The notes below the pieces were generated by a model. That model saw nothing but the letters and a program-made list of their open reading frames with translations. It did not search any database and was not told the origin of the DNA. From positions 1,720,161 through 1,784,160 of the forward strand of contig OY282369.1 in the NCBI GenBank assembly GCA_958295735.1: DNA of 64,000 nucleotides, in the 5' to 3' direction. The position numbers and the translations under genes are program-made. This document shows, piece after piece, positions 50,928 to 59,461 of the stretch (position 1 is the stretch's first letter; each line of letters begins with the position of its first letter). This DNA is from an uncultured Candidatus Cenarchaeum sp. (GTDB lineage: Archaea > Thermoproteota > Nitrososphaeria > Nitrososphaerales > Nitrosopumilaceae).

Positions 50928-51623
50928 TTGCCGGCAGACCTGAGATCCCACCACCTGCGCACGCTGGCGTACCTGCTTTCCCGCGGGGCGCGCCACAACT
51001 TCGTCCCGGTAACCACGTCGGAGCTCGGGCGCGCCGTGGGGCGCTCGCAGCAGGCCGCGTCCAGGCACGTGCTGGACCTGGAGGAGGGCGGGCTGCTGGA
51101 GAGGGGCCCCGCCCCGGCGGCCGCTGCCGGGCGCGGCGTGTCGCTGCGCATAACGCAGCGGGGCTATTCCGAGATGGCGCGCGTGTACGAGGAGCTGCGC
51201 GGCGCCATGGAGTCGCATCCCTCCCACGTGGAGCTGGACGGGGTGCTGGTGTCCGGGATGGGGGAGGGCGCGTACTACATGTCGCTGGACGGCTACACCG
51301 CGCAGTTCCGCGAGCGCATAGGCTACGTCCCGTTCCCCGGGACGCTCAACGTGAGGCTGTCCGAGGCGCGGCACGTGAGCGCCGCGGTGAGGCTGGACCA
51401 GGTCGGGGGGGAGCTGATCGACGGGTTCTCCGACGGCAGGCGGACCTACGGGTGGGTGCGGTGCTTTGCGGGATCGGTGAACGGGGCGGTTGGCTGCCAC
51501 CTCATACGGCTGGAGCGCACGCACCACGATCCTGCCACGGTGGAGGTCATCTCGCGCTCGAACATACGGCGCGCCTGCGGCCTGGAGGACGGCTCGCCGG
51601 TATCCATACGCCTCCCGATGTGA
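50928..51623 (+). CDS. ribK: CTP-dependent riboflavin kinase with N-terminal winged helix
   Basis: 231 residues. First 90 are a helix-turn-helix (LGRAVGRSQQAASRHVLDLE, LRITQRGYSEM). The rest is the archaeal RibK barrel: GMGEGAYYMSLDGYTAQF, YVPFPGTLNVRL and the closing GSPVSIRLP. It makes FMN using CTP. TTG 50928 abuts the dnaG stop. The convergent ribL gene completes FAD synthesis. Confidence 0.93.
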   Translation: MPADLRSHHLRTLAYLLSRGARHNFVPVTTSELGRAVGRSQQAASRHVLDLEEGGLLERGPAPAAAAGRGVSLRITQRGYSEMARVYEELRGAMESHPSHVELDGVLVSGMGEGAYYMSLDGYTAQFRERIGYVPFPGTLNVRLSEARHVSAAVRLDQVGGELIDGFSDGRRTYGWVRCFAGSVNGAVGCHLIRLERTHHDPATVEVISRSNIRRACGLEDGSPVSIRLPM

Positions 51624-51650
51624 GCGCCGCCCGCCGGCGCCGCCCGCGCG

Positions 51651-52295
51651 TCACGTGCCGTGTATGGCGTCGCCGTACTCGCCCTCTATGGCGGAGCTGG
51701 AGATGCCGGGCACCGGGGACTGGAGCCTGGCCACCCTCGCGTCGAGGCCGACCCTCCTGCACCCGTCGACGATGTGCTTTTCTTGGTGGGCCTGGTCGTA
51801 CCCGAGGGCCACCACCTCGGGCCTGACGCGGGCGACCGTCCTGAACATGTCCTCCTCGTCGCCCACCAGGCAGGCGTCTACCATGACCAGCGAGGCGACC
51901 ATCTCCCTCCTCTGCTCCTGGGCGTGGAGCGGCGAGCGCTTTTTCATGCGCAGCGCCGTCGCGTCGGTGGCGACCACGGCCACCAGCACGTCGCCCAGCC
52001 TCCTGGCGGCGCCCAGCGTGTGTATGTGCCCCGGGTGTATTATGTCGAACACGCCGCCGGCCAGCACCACGGTGAGGGATGCCCTGCCGAGCTCGGTCGG
52101 GGCGGCCTCCCCCGGGCCGGCGCCAGGGGGTCCCGCCAGCCCGGCCTTCTCGAGCCTGGCGATCCCGGCCGCCGCGCAGGGGCCCTCCGCCCCGCGGCCC
52201 GCCCCGCCGAGCGAGCGCGCGTACAGCGCCGCCAGCACCGACTTGTCGGCCCTGCCGAGCCCGCCGCCGCCGGCCCCCGCCCCCTCCCCCCCCAC
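51651..52295 (-). CDS. ribL: FAD synthase (archaeal RibL type) with N-terminal extension
   Basis: 214 residues. Nucleotidyltransferase motifs: GGVFDIIHPGHIHTL (HxGH) and GISSSAIEGEYGD. A 70-residue N-terminal part, with VLAALYARS, LEKAGL and TELGRA, looks like a reduced winged helix. It converts FMN to FAD. GTG 52295 is 2 bp before the dphB stop codon on the same strand and gives the full helical extension. Last gene of the hcs-lysX-lysK-dphB-ribL run. Confidence 0.87.
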   Translation of the reverse strand: MGGEGAGAGGGGLGRADKSVLAALYARSLGGAGRGAEGPCAAAGIARLEKAGLAGPPGAGPGEAAPTELGRASLTVVLAGGVFDIIHPGHIHTLGAARRLGDVLVAVVATDATALRMKKRSPLHAQEQRREMVASLVMVDACLVGDEEDMFRTVARVRPEVVALGYDQAHQEKHIVDGCRRVGLDARVARLQSPVPGISSSAIEGEYGDAIHGT

Positions 52296-52297
52296 GC

Positions 52298-53341
52298 CTA
52301 CTCGGGCTCCAGCCCCTTGGCTATGCGGAGGGCGTCGACGAGGCCGTCGGCGTAGCCCACGGCCAGTATGGCCACCTCGTCCCTGCCCTCGGACAGGAAG
52401 TTCTCGGCGTCCCTCGCGTACGCCCTGGCGTTCTCCAGCACCTCGGCATCGGCGCTCCCGTCCCCGCCGCACAGGGGGGCCACCCTGTCTATGGCCCTGC
52501 CCACGGCCGGCACGTACCGCGCGATCATGCGCGCCGCGGCCCTCCCGACGCGGGCCGAGTTGTCGGCCGGCTCGCAGGAGCAGTCGGCCAGCGCGCGCAG
52601 CGCCTCGGCCTCCGTAAAGTGGAGCGAGCCCGGCACTATCACGGCGTGCGGCGGCGGCCCGAAGTCCCTGCCCGCCATGCCGGCCGCGTCGCCGGCCGCT
52701 ATGGCCTGGTCGCCCGAGCCCACCCTCGAGGCCACCACGACGAACAGCGGCCCGTCGAAGACCCCGAGCCGCTGGTCCGCCTCGGCCCCTGCGAGCAGCC
52801 CGAGCGCCTCCCCGGGGCCGAGGAAAAAGCCCCCCTCCCGGTCGTACTCCAGCAGCAGCACGGTGTGGCATCCCCGCGACAGGTTCTCGTGCACGGCGCG
52901 GTAGGTGGCGGGGGCCGCCGCCGGATCGGCGACCACGGTGGCCGTCCTGCCCACCTTGTAGTGGTGCAGCCCGCACTCGCCCACCGCCGCCGCGGGGGCC
53001 GAGGCCGCGTGCGCGGTCCTGGTGGGTATGCCCGCGCGCGCGGCCCGCGCGCGCAGCTCCGCGTGCGTGGTGGCCACGTACGGGTCGCCGTACGAGACCA
53101 GGGCCACATCGCCCCCGCCCCCCGCGCTGCGCAGTATCTCCCCGCCGTCCTCGACCGCCGCCCTCCCGGCGGCGACCACCCTGCCGCGCGCCGCGCCGGC
53201 CACCTCCCCGTACAGCCGCTCGCCGAAGGGGCTCGTGAACCGCTCCACGTACACGGTGTCCGCGCCGGCTATCGCCCCGCGCGCCTCGGCCGTGAGCGAG
53301 CCGGCCCCGCCCACGCCGGTGCCGACGAACCAGAGGGTCAC
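52298..53341 (-). CDS. dphB: Diphthine synthase DphB fused to a DUF357-like domain
   Basis: 347 residues; archaeal DphB is usually about 260. The methyltransferase part has LWFVGTGVGGAGSLTAEA, VYVERFTSP, VALVSYGDPYVATTH and VHENLSRGCHTVLLLEYD. It methylates the modified His of EF-2. The C-terminal 85 residues match the DUF357 helical pattern: LENARAYARDAENFLSEGRD then AVGYADGLVDALRIAKG. GTG 53341 overlaps the lysK stop. Confidence 0.85.
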   Translation of the reverse strand: MTLWFVGTGVGGAGSLTAEARGAIAGADTVYVERFTSPFGERLYGEVAGAARGRVVAAGRAAVEDGGEILRSAGGGGDVALVSYGDPYVATTHAELRARAARAGIPTRTAHAASAPAAAVGECGLHHYKVGRTATVVADPAAAPATYRAVHENLSRGCHTVLLLEYDREGGFFLGPGEALGLLAGAEADQRLGVFDGPLFVVVASRVGSGDQAIAAGDAAGMAGRDFGPPPHAVIVPGSLHFTEAEALRALADCSCEPADNSARVGRAAARMIARYVPAVGRAIDRVAPLCGGDGSADAEVLENARAYARDAENFLSEGRDEVAILAVGYADGLVDALRIAKGLEPE

Positions 53342-54579
53342 TCCGCGCCCCCCCTTCCGGCCGCCCTCGCGCCCGCGGCGCGCCGCCCGTGCAGCCTCCT
53401 GAGGTGGGCCAGCGCCTTCTTCAGGACCTCTATGCCCCTCAGGTACTCGCTTATGGAGACCTTCTCGGCGACCGTGTGCGCCTCGTGCGGGTCGCCCGGC
53501 CCGTACGTCACGACGGGTATGTTCAGCCGGTTCCCTATGACGTTCATGTCCCCGGTGCCCGTCTTCCTGATGAGCGTGGCCCTCTCCCCCTCCACCTCCA
53601 TCACGCCCAGCGCGAAGGCGCGCACCAGCGGCGAGTTGTGCGGCGCCTCGAACGGCTCGGTCTCGTCCAGTATGGTGTGGAACGCTTCTATCCCGCGCGC
53701 CGCCGAGAGCGACTGGACGCGGCCCGCCACCGCCTCCTCCACGCGCCTGCACGTGGTCCCCACGGGCACCCTGATGTCCATGGTGGCCTCGCACTCCATG
53801 GGGGTTATGTTGTGGCTCGTCCCGCCGCTGATCTTGGTCACGGTGGCCGTGATCCTCGCCCCCCTGCTCTTCCCCTCCTGCCCCGCCTCCAGGTCCTCCT
53901 TGAGGGCGCGGCAGAACAGCACGGCCTCCTCTATGGCGTTCTTGGACAGCCACGGGGCGCTCGCGTGCGAGCTGTCGCCCGCGCTCACCCTGAGGCTTAT
54001 GGCCAGCCTCCCCTTGTACGCGATGGTGACCTGCCGCAGGCCGCTCGGCTCCCCGAAGACCGCGTAGTCTATGCCGAGGTCCTGCTTTGCCAGGTGCTTT
54101 ATCCCCGCAGCGTTGCCCTCCTCGTCGACGGCCCCCACGAAGGTGACCGTCCCCTCCCCCCGCTTTGCCGCCGCCGCCGCGAACAGCATGGCCATCAGCG
54201 GCGCCTTGGCGTCGGACGCCCCCCTCCCGTACATGCTGTCCCCGTCGCGCCTCACCCTTATCTTGCCCGGCACCACGTCCATGTGCCCGCACAGCATGAC
54301 CCTCGGGGAGCCGGATCCCTTGCGCGCTATGAGGTTTCCCGCGTCGTCTATGCGGATGCCCTCGAAGCCCATGTCGTCGCACCTGTCCGCCAGGAACTCG
54401 GCGAGCGGCCTCTCGGAGAGGGACGGCGTGTAGAGCCTCAGGGCCTTCTCGAGCATCTTGACGGCGAACCGCGGGGTGGCGGCGAACGGGCCGCCCCCCT
54501 CGTGGGCCGCCCTCCCCGCGGGCCCCGCGTCCGCCGCGTAGTAGGGCCCCGCGGGGGGCGGGCCGGCCTCAGGCGCCAT
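53338..54579 (-). CDS. lysK: LysW-lysine/ornithine hydrolase (M20 peptidase family)
   Basis: 413 residues. Releases lysine or ornithine from the LysW carrier protein, the last step of the pathway. Metal-site motifs: VMLCGHMDVVPG, YGRGASDAKAPLMA, VGAVDEEGNAAG and VFGEPSG; PHEAHTVAEKVS near the end. The start at ATG 54579 overlaps the lysX stop by 11 bp. The first 35 residues are low-complexity, so ATG near residue 42 is an alternative. The C-terminus ends in an Arg/Ala/Gly tail. Confidence 0.9.
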   Translation of the reverse strand: MAPEAGPPPAGPYYAADAGPAGRAAHEGGGPFAATPRFAVKMLEKALRLYTPSLSERPLAEFLADRCDDMGFEGIRIDDAGNLIARKGSGSPRVMLCGHMDVVPGKIRVRRDGDSMYGRGASDAKAPLMAMLFAAAAAKRGEGTVTFVGAVDEEGNAAGIKHLAKQDLGIDYAVFGEPSGLRQVTIAYKGRLAISLRVSAGDSSHASAPWLSKNAIEEAVLFCRALKEDLEAGQEGKSRGARITATVTKISGGTSHNITPMECEATMDIRVPVGTTCRRVEEAVAGRVQSLSAARGIEAFHTILDETEPFEAPHNSPLVRAFALGVMEVEGERATLIRKTGTGDMNVIGNRLNIPVVTYGPGDPHEAHTVAEKVSISEYLRGIEVLKKALAHLRRLHGRRAAGARAAGRGGAE

Positions 54580-55453
54580 CCTTTCCGCGGGCCCTCCCCG
54601 CCGCGTAGCGCATTATGGCGGCCGGCACGTCCACCCCGCAGACCCTCACGGTGTTCTTGAACTCCGTGGTGTTGTTCACCTCGTGCACCAGATGCCCCCT
54701 GTCCCTGCTCTCCATCATGTCCACCCCGACCACCTCGCCGCCGACGGCCCGGGCCGCCTTGATGCAGATCTCCTCCATCTCGGCCGTCACGGGGCACGCC
54801 TCGGCCCGCCCCCCCGTGGCCATGTTGGTCTTCCACGAGGATCCCGAGTACCTGTATATGGCCGCCGCCGCCCTGCCCCCCACCATTATCACGCGTATGT
54901 CGCGCTCGGGCCGGTCGACGAACTCCTCCATGTAGTGCACGTGGTACAGCGGGTACATGCCCTCCCGCCCCTCCAGCACGCCCGCTGCCGCGTCCCTGCC
55001 CGTCAGCCTGGAGACCATGCGCCCCCAGCTCCCGACGGTCGGCTTTATGACCGCGGGGTACCCGGTGCGGTCCAGCGCCTCCAGCGCCGCATCCCTCGAG
55101 AACGCCACGCGCGCCTTGGGCACCGGCACGCCGCTCTTCTTCAGCAGCATGTGCGCGTACAGCTTGTTGCCCGCGAGCACCCCGGTCATCATGGGGTTGA
55201 TCACCGTCGCGCCCAGCCCCTCCAGGGCGGCCGTCGAGTGGACGCTGCGGTAGTAGCTGACGCATCTCTGCAGCACCACACCGTGCGCCGAGGCCGCATC
55301 GGCGGCGTCTCGCCCGTCCAGCTCCTGGGCCAGCCCCCTGCAGTCCACCATCCTGACGTCGATGCCCTCCCTGCGCCCGGCCTCCATGAGGGCCTTTTCC
55401 TCCCACCTCATGGCGTCGTACAGGACGGTGACCCGCGGCGCGGGGGACGTCAC
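54569..55453 (-). CDS. lysX: LysW ligase, LysX-type (ATP-grasp)
   Basis: 294 residues. Joins alpha-aminoadipate (or glutamate) to the LysW C-terminus. ATP-grasp features: VLYDAMRWEEKALMEA, VIKPTVGSWGRMVSRL, and VGVDMMESRD then HEVNNTTEFKN. GTG 55453 overlaps the homocitrate synthase stop by 4 bp. Linkage to homocitrate synthase suggests this is the lysine-branch enzyme; the second ligase lies near argG. Confidence 0.88.
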   Translation of the reverse strand: MTSPAPRVTVLYDAMRWEEKALMEAGRREGIDVRMVDCRGLAQELDGRDAADAASAHGVVLQRCVSYYRSVHSTAALEGLGATVINPMMTGVLAGNKLYAHMLLKKSGVPVPKARVAFSRDAALEALDRTGYPAVIKPTVGSWGRMVSRLTGRDAAAGVLEGREGMYPLYHVHYMEEFVDRPERDIRVIMVGGRAAAAIYRYSGSSWKTNMATGGRAEACPVTAEMEEICIKAARAVGGEVVGVDMMESRDRGHLVHEVNNTTEFKNTVRVCGVDVPAAIMRYAAGRARGKDGA

Positions 55454-56823
55454 CGCCCCCCGCCCCCGCCCCGGCGCCCCCCCTTCCCGGCCTTCGGCGG
55501 CGCGGCGGCGGCGGCGCGCCCCCCGCCCCGGCGCCCCCCCTTCCCGGCCTTCGGCGGCGCGGCGGCGGCGGCGCGCCCCCCCTTCCCGGCCTTCGGCGGC
55601 GCGGCGGCGGCGGCGCGCCCCCCGCCCCCGCCCCGGCGCGGCGCCTTCCCCGTCATCCTCCTTTCCAGCCTGTCGTCGAGGGGCACGTCGATGAGGTCCC
55701 CGGCCCCGAGCTCCTTGAGGCCGGCCGCCACGGCCGCGGCCGCCTTGCCGTCGCCGCCGCCGGGCAGCCCGAGCAGGGACATGAGGTAGGCGGCCCCCGC
55801 CCTGCCCGCCAGCCCGCCGAACACGATCCTCCTCCTGTTGCCCACGGCGCGCGGCGGCACGGGCTCGTACGCGGCCGGGTTCTTCAGGACCGCGGCCAGG
55901 TGGGTCCCCGCCTTGTGCTTGTACGCCGACGGGCCCACCACCGGCTTGGAGTCCGGTATCTTCACGGAGGTGTACCCCTCTATCATCCTGGAGAGATCCT
56001 GCAGCATGTCCAGCCTGAAGTCGTTCGTGGTCCCGTACAGGTACGTCAGCGCCACGGCGACCTCGGCCAGGGGCGGTATCCCGGTGCGCTCCCCCATCCC
56101 GTCTATGGTGGTGTGTATCTGGTCGGCCCCGGCATCGGCGGCCGCCAGCGCGTTGGCGACGGCCAGCCCCATGTCGTTGTGGACGTGCGCGTCGAGGGGG
56201 ATTCCCACCTCGGCGCGCACCATCCTCACCATGTCGTACATGCCGGACGGGCGCAGCGCCCCCACGGTGTCGGGCAGGCTTATCCTGTCGGCCCCCGCCT
56301 CCTCCACCGCCCTGCAGACCCTCAGCAGGAACCGCGGGTCGGCCCTGCTCCCGTCCTCGACGGTGAACCTTATCTTGAGGCCGTGCCGCTTGGCGTATTC
56401 CACGGTGTCGACGGCCCGCTCGACGGCCTCGTCCCCGGTTATCCCGAGCTTGTCCCTCATGTGCACCTCGGAGATGCCCAGGTACGCGGCGACCCACTCG
56501 GCGCCGCACCTGCGGGAGACGTCCACGTCGGCCCTGAGCGCCCTGCCGTGCGCCACGACGTCGGCCCGCAGCCCCTGCCCCAGTATGGATCTGGTGGCCT
56601 CCTCGTGGTCGGGGGACACCACGGGGGAGATCTCTATCTGGTCCACCCCGAAATAGTCCAGCATCCAGGCCGCCTGTATCCTCTGCTTGTTCGTGAACGA
56701 GACGCCGGGATGCTGCTCGCCCTCGCGCAGCGTGCTGTCCAGTATGCTCACCTTGCGGGGCTCGCCCCTGCCCCGCCCGTTGTACCGGTGCGCGTGCCTG
56801 TTGGGATCCCTCCTTCCGGCCAT
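55450..56823 (-). CDS. hcs: Homocitrate synthase with repeat-bearing C-terminal tail
   Basis: 457 residues. First step of the alpha-aminoadipate pathway to lysine. Motifs: ILDSTLREGEQHPGVSF, ISPVVSP, DRISLPDTVGALRP, LDAHVHNDMGLAVANALAA and YKHKAGTHLAAVL. The last 60 residues are three copies of RAAAAAPPKAGKGGR with G-rich spacers, absent from normal enzymes. ATG 56823 is about 30 bp below CTTATAACAGG (56847-56857). Confidence 0.92.
   Translation of the reverse strand: MAGRRDPNRHAHRYNGRGRGEPRKVSILDSTLREGEQHPGVSFTNKQRIQAAWMLDYFGVDQIEISPVVSPDHEEATRSILGQGLRADVVAHGRALRADVDVSRRCGAEWVAAYLGISEVHMRDKLGITGDEAVERAVDTVEYAKRHGLKIRFTVEDGSRADPRFLLRVCRAVEEAGADRISLPDTVGALRPSGMYDMVRMVRAEVGIPLDAHVHNDMGLAVANALAAADAGADQIHTTIDGMGERTGIPPLAEVAVALTYLYGTTNDFRLDMLQDLSRMIEGYTSVKIPDSKPVVGPSAYKHKAGTHLAAVLKNPAAYEPVPPRAVGNRRRIVFGGLAGRAGAAYLMSLLGLPGGGDGKAAAAVAAGLKELGAGDLIDVPLDDRLERRMTGKAPRRGGGGGRAAAAAPPKAGKGGRAAAAAPPKAGKGGRRGGGRAAAAAPPKAGKGGRRGGGGGR
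55455..55640 (-). repeat. In-frame tandem repeat in hcs C-terminus
   Basis: Blocks containing CCTTCCCGGCCTTCGGCGGC recur three times (around 55486, 55546 and 55588), encoding an Ala/Pro/Lys/Gly tail. Confidence 0.93.
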
Positions 56824-56903
56824 CCTCGGGATCCGCAGGCGGGCGGCCTGTTATAAGCATATTTGTGCAGTTTGTGGCGGTTACCGCCGGATCGGCGGCG
56901 GAT

Positions 56904-57455
56904 TCAGCCGCGCCGCTTCCGCCAGGGGGCCCGGTGCCCGCGGTCCTGCGGGGAGGGGGCGGGGGGGCGCCGCGCCGCGCCGCGGCCCTGCGCCTCCGCG
57001 GGCGCCGCGCCGCGCAGCGCGTCGGCCGGCGCCACGGTCTTGAGTATTATCACGGTGTTCGTGTCCGTGACGCCCTCCACCTTCCTGAGCGTGTCTATCC
57101 CCGAGTTGATCTGCGCCACGCTGGGCGCGCCCATTATCACGGCAATGTCGTACTGGCCGGTTATCTCGTAGACCGCCTTCACGCCGCGCAGCCCGGCGAG
57201 CTTTGCCGAGACCCTGGAGGTCTCGGTGGCCGACTCCACGGAGGCGAGCACTATCGCCTTGGTGGCCCGCGCCTCCTCGCCCAACTCCACGGTGAACCTG
57301 CGTATGGCGCCCCCGTCCAGCATGATCTTCACGCGGCGGCGCACGGCCTGCTCGGAGAGCCCGGCCGACTTTGCTATCTCCGAGTAGGTGGCGCGGCCGT
57401 TCTCGGCCAGCATGCCCAGTATGATCCTGTTGGTGTCGTCAACGTCCACCCGCAT
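56904..57455 (-). CDS. Lrp/AsnC-family regulator (possible LysM)
   Basis: 183 residues. Helix-turn-helix VDDTNRIILGMLAENGRATY then IAKSAGLSEQAVRRRVKIML, followed by a RAM domain VKAVYEITGQYDIAVIM. Sulfolobus LysM, an Lrp protein, controls lysine biosynthesis genes; the position directly after lysJ fits such a role (inference). ATG 57455 overlaps the lysJ 3' end by 17 bp. The final 34 residues are an Arg/Pro/Ala tail. Confidence 0.85.
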   Translation of the reverse strand: MRVDVDDTNRIILGMLAENGRATYSEIAKSAGLSEQAVRRRVKIMLDGGAIRRFTVELGEEARATKAIVLASVESATETSRVSAKLAGLRGVKAVYEITGQYDIAVIMGAPSVAQINSGIDTLRKVEGVTDTNTVIILKTVAPADALRGAAPAEAQGRGAARRPPAPSPQDRGHRAPWRKRRG

Positions 57456-58647
57456 CCCCCCCGCCCGCGATCCCCCTCCTCCCCTCCTCGGCGGAGAGCA
57501 GCCTGTCCACGGCCCCGAGCACCAGCCGCGCATCGTCCCGCGTGGCGACCAGCGGGGGGAGCAGCCTCAGCGTGTTCCTCCCCGAGTACAGCATGAGCAG
57601 GCCCTCGTCCCTTATGGCCCCGTGCAGTATGTCCCTCACGTCGAACCTGATCTCCACGCCGATCATCAGGCCCATGCCGCGCACCTCCCTTATCGAGGGG
57701 CGGCGCCCCGCCATTTCGCGCAGGCCTTCCAGGAGGACGCCGCCGACCTCGGCGGCGTTTTCCACCAGCCCGTCCTCCGCTAGCGCCCTGAGGGTGGCCG
57801 AGCCGGCCGCGCAGGCGAGCGGGTTGCCCCCGAAGGTGGACGAGTGCTCGCCGCGCCCCATGGCGGCCACGACGTCCGGCCTCGCGAGGGTGGCGCCCAT
57901 CGGGATGCCGCCGGCGATCCCCTTCGCCAGGCACATCACGTCGGGCGCGGTTCCCCAGTGCTCGGCCGCCCACATGCGGCCCGTGCGCCCCAGCCCCGAC
58001 TGGATCTCGTCGAAGACGAGGAGCGCCCCCGCCCTGTCGCACGCCTCCCTGGCCTCCCGCAGGAACCCGCCGGGGGCCGGGCGCACGCCGCTCTCCCCCT
58101 GGACGGGCTCGATTATCGCGAACGCCGTGTCCTCGTCCACGGCGCGGCGCAACGCGGCCGCGTCGCCGAACGGGACGAACTCGACGGGGCCGGGCAGCGG
58201 CTCGAAACTGCGCCTGTACTTCTGGCCGTGGGTGACCGAGAGGGCCCCGAGTGACTTGCCGTGGTACCCGCCCCGCATGGCCACGGCCTTCTTCCTGCCG
58301 GTGAACTTGCGGGCGAACTTTATGGCCGCCTCGACGGCCTCGGCGCCGCTGTTGGACAGGTGCGCGGCGCCCAGGCCCTCCGGCGCGGCGGCCACGAGCG
58401 CCTCCAGGAACCCGGCCCGCGCGGGGCTGTACAGGGAGGAGTGCACGGTGATTATCCTGTCCAGCTGCTCCCTGACGGCCCGCACGACCCTCCCGTTGCG
58501 GTGGCCGACCAGGGCCACGCCGTACCCGCCCATGCAGTCGAGGTACTCCTTTCCCGCGTCGTCCCTCACGCGGCAGCCCTCCCCGCTCACCACGGTCACG
58601 GGGAACCTCTGGTAGAGGCCGCCCGATATGTCGTCCTCAGCGCCCAC
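57439..58647 (-). CDS. lysJ: LysW-aminoadipate/glutamate semialdehyde aminotransferase
   Basis: 402 residues, class III PLP enzyme. Motifs: HLSNSGAEAVEAAIKFARKF, AFAIIEPVQGE, LLVFDEIQSGLGRTG and the PLP-Lys in MCLAKGIAGGIPMGA. Acts on both lysine and arginine branches in LysW systems. GTG 58647 overlaps lysZ by 11 bp. Confidence 0.93.
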   Translation of the reverse strand: MGAEDDISGGLYQRFPVTVVSGEGCRVRDDAGKEYLDCMGGYGVALVGHRNGRVVRAVREQLDRIITVHSSLYSPARAGFLEALVAAAPEGLGAAHLSNSGAEAVEAAIKFARKFTGRKKAVAMRGGYHGKSLGALSVTHGQKYRRSFEPLPGPVEFVPFGDAAALRRAVDEDTAFAIIEPVQGESGVRPAPGGFLREAREACDRAGALLVFDEIQSGLGRTGRMWAAEHWGTAPDVMCLAKGIAGGIPMGATLARPDVVAAMGRGEHSSTFGGNPLACAAGSATLRALAEDGLVENAAEVGGVLLEGLREMAGRRPSIREVRGMGLMIGVEIRFDVRDILHGAIRDEGLLMLYSGRNTLRLLPPLVATRDDARLVLGAVDRLLSAEEGRRGIAGGGDAGGR

Positions 58648-59458
58648 CGCGGATCACCGTGCACCCGTCGTGCGCCACGGCCGCCGAGACCGGGTTTTCC
58701 CTGGCCCCGCTGGCTATGAGCGCCTCGCCCACCCCGCCCTCCAGGGCCTCGGCGGCCGCGAGCAGCTTTTTTTCCATGCCGGGGCCGGCCCGCGACATGG
58801 CCTCCCTGGCCCCGGCCGCCCCGTCCAGCTCGGGGACGAGCCTTCCGGAGCCGTCCAGCAGCCCGTCCACGTCGGTGACGAACAGCACGCTGGACGCCCC
58901 GAGGGCGGCGGCCACCCTGGCGGCCGCCCTGTCGCCGTCCACGTTGAGCAGCTCGTGCCGCTCCTCGCCCATTGCGATCGGCGAGACGACCGGGGTCACG
59001 CCCCTTTCCAGCAGCGCGCCGAGCAGCCCCGCGTCCACCGACGTGATGCTCCCCGTGTACCCGCCCTCGACCGCCTGCCTCCTGCCCCTCTCGTTCACTA
59101 TGACCAGCCTGCCCTTGCGCCGCGCCCTGATGGTGCCGCCGTCCACCCCGGACAGCCCGGCCGCGTTGACGCCGCCCTCCTGCAGCATCCTCACTATGCC
59201 CGTGTTCACCCTGCCGGCCATCACCATGGCGAATATCTCGGCCGTCTCGGCGTCGGTGTAGCGGCTCCTGATGCCGCCGGGCGAGGTGACGAACTTGGGC
59301 TCCTTGCCGAGCTGCGAGCAGACCCTGGTCACCTCGCCCCCGCCGCCGTGCACTATGGCCACGCCCCCGCCGCCGGGCCCGGCCGCCCCCGCGATGTCGG
59401 CCACCGCGGTGCGGTGGAGCCCGTCCACTATGCTGCCGCCTATCTTCACGGTTATCAT
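58637..59458 (-). CDS. lysZ: LysW-aminoadipate/glutamate kinase
   Basis: 273 residues, amino-acid kinase family. Motifs: VKIGGSIVDG, IVHGGGGEVTRV, INERGRR-type loop as IVNERGRRQAVEGGY, and VLFVTDVDGLLDG. It phosphorylates the carrier-bound side chain. ATG 59458 is 3 bp from the lysY stop, so the genes are co-transcribed. Confidence 0.93.
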   Translation of the reverse strand: MITVKIGGSIVDGLHRTAVADIAGAAGPGGGGVAIVHGGGGEVTRVCSQLGKEPKFVTSPGGIRSRYTDAETAEIFAMVMAGRVNTGIVRMLQEGGVNAAGLSGVDGGTIRARRKGRLVIVNERGRRQAVEGGYTGSITSVDAGLLGALLERGVTPVVSPIAMGEERHELLNVDGDRAAARVAAALGASSVLFVTDVDGLLDGSGRLVPELDGAAGAREAMSRAGPGMEKKLLAAAEALEGGVGEALIASGARENPVSAAVAHDGCTVIRGGR

Positions 59459-59461
59459 GCG

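Noticed and set aside
54569-56860. 763-codon minus-strand frame including lysX
   Set aside because: Its first 465 codons are the wrong frame of the homocitrate synthase gene; only the part from 55453 is real.
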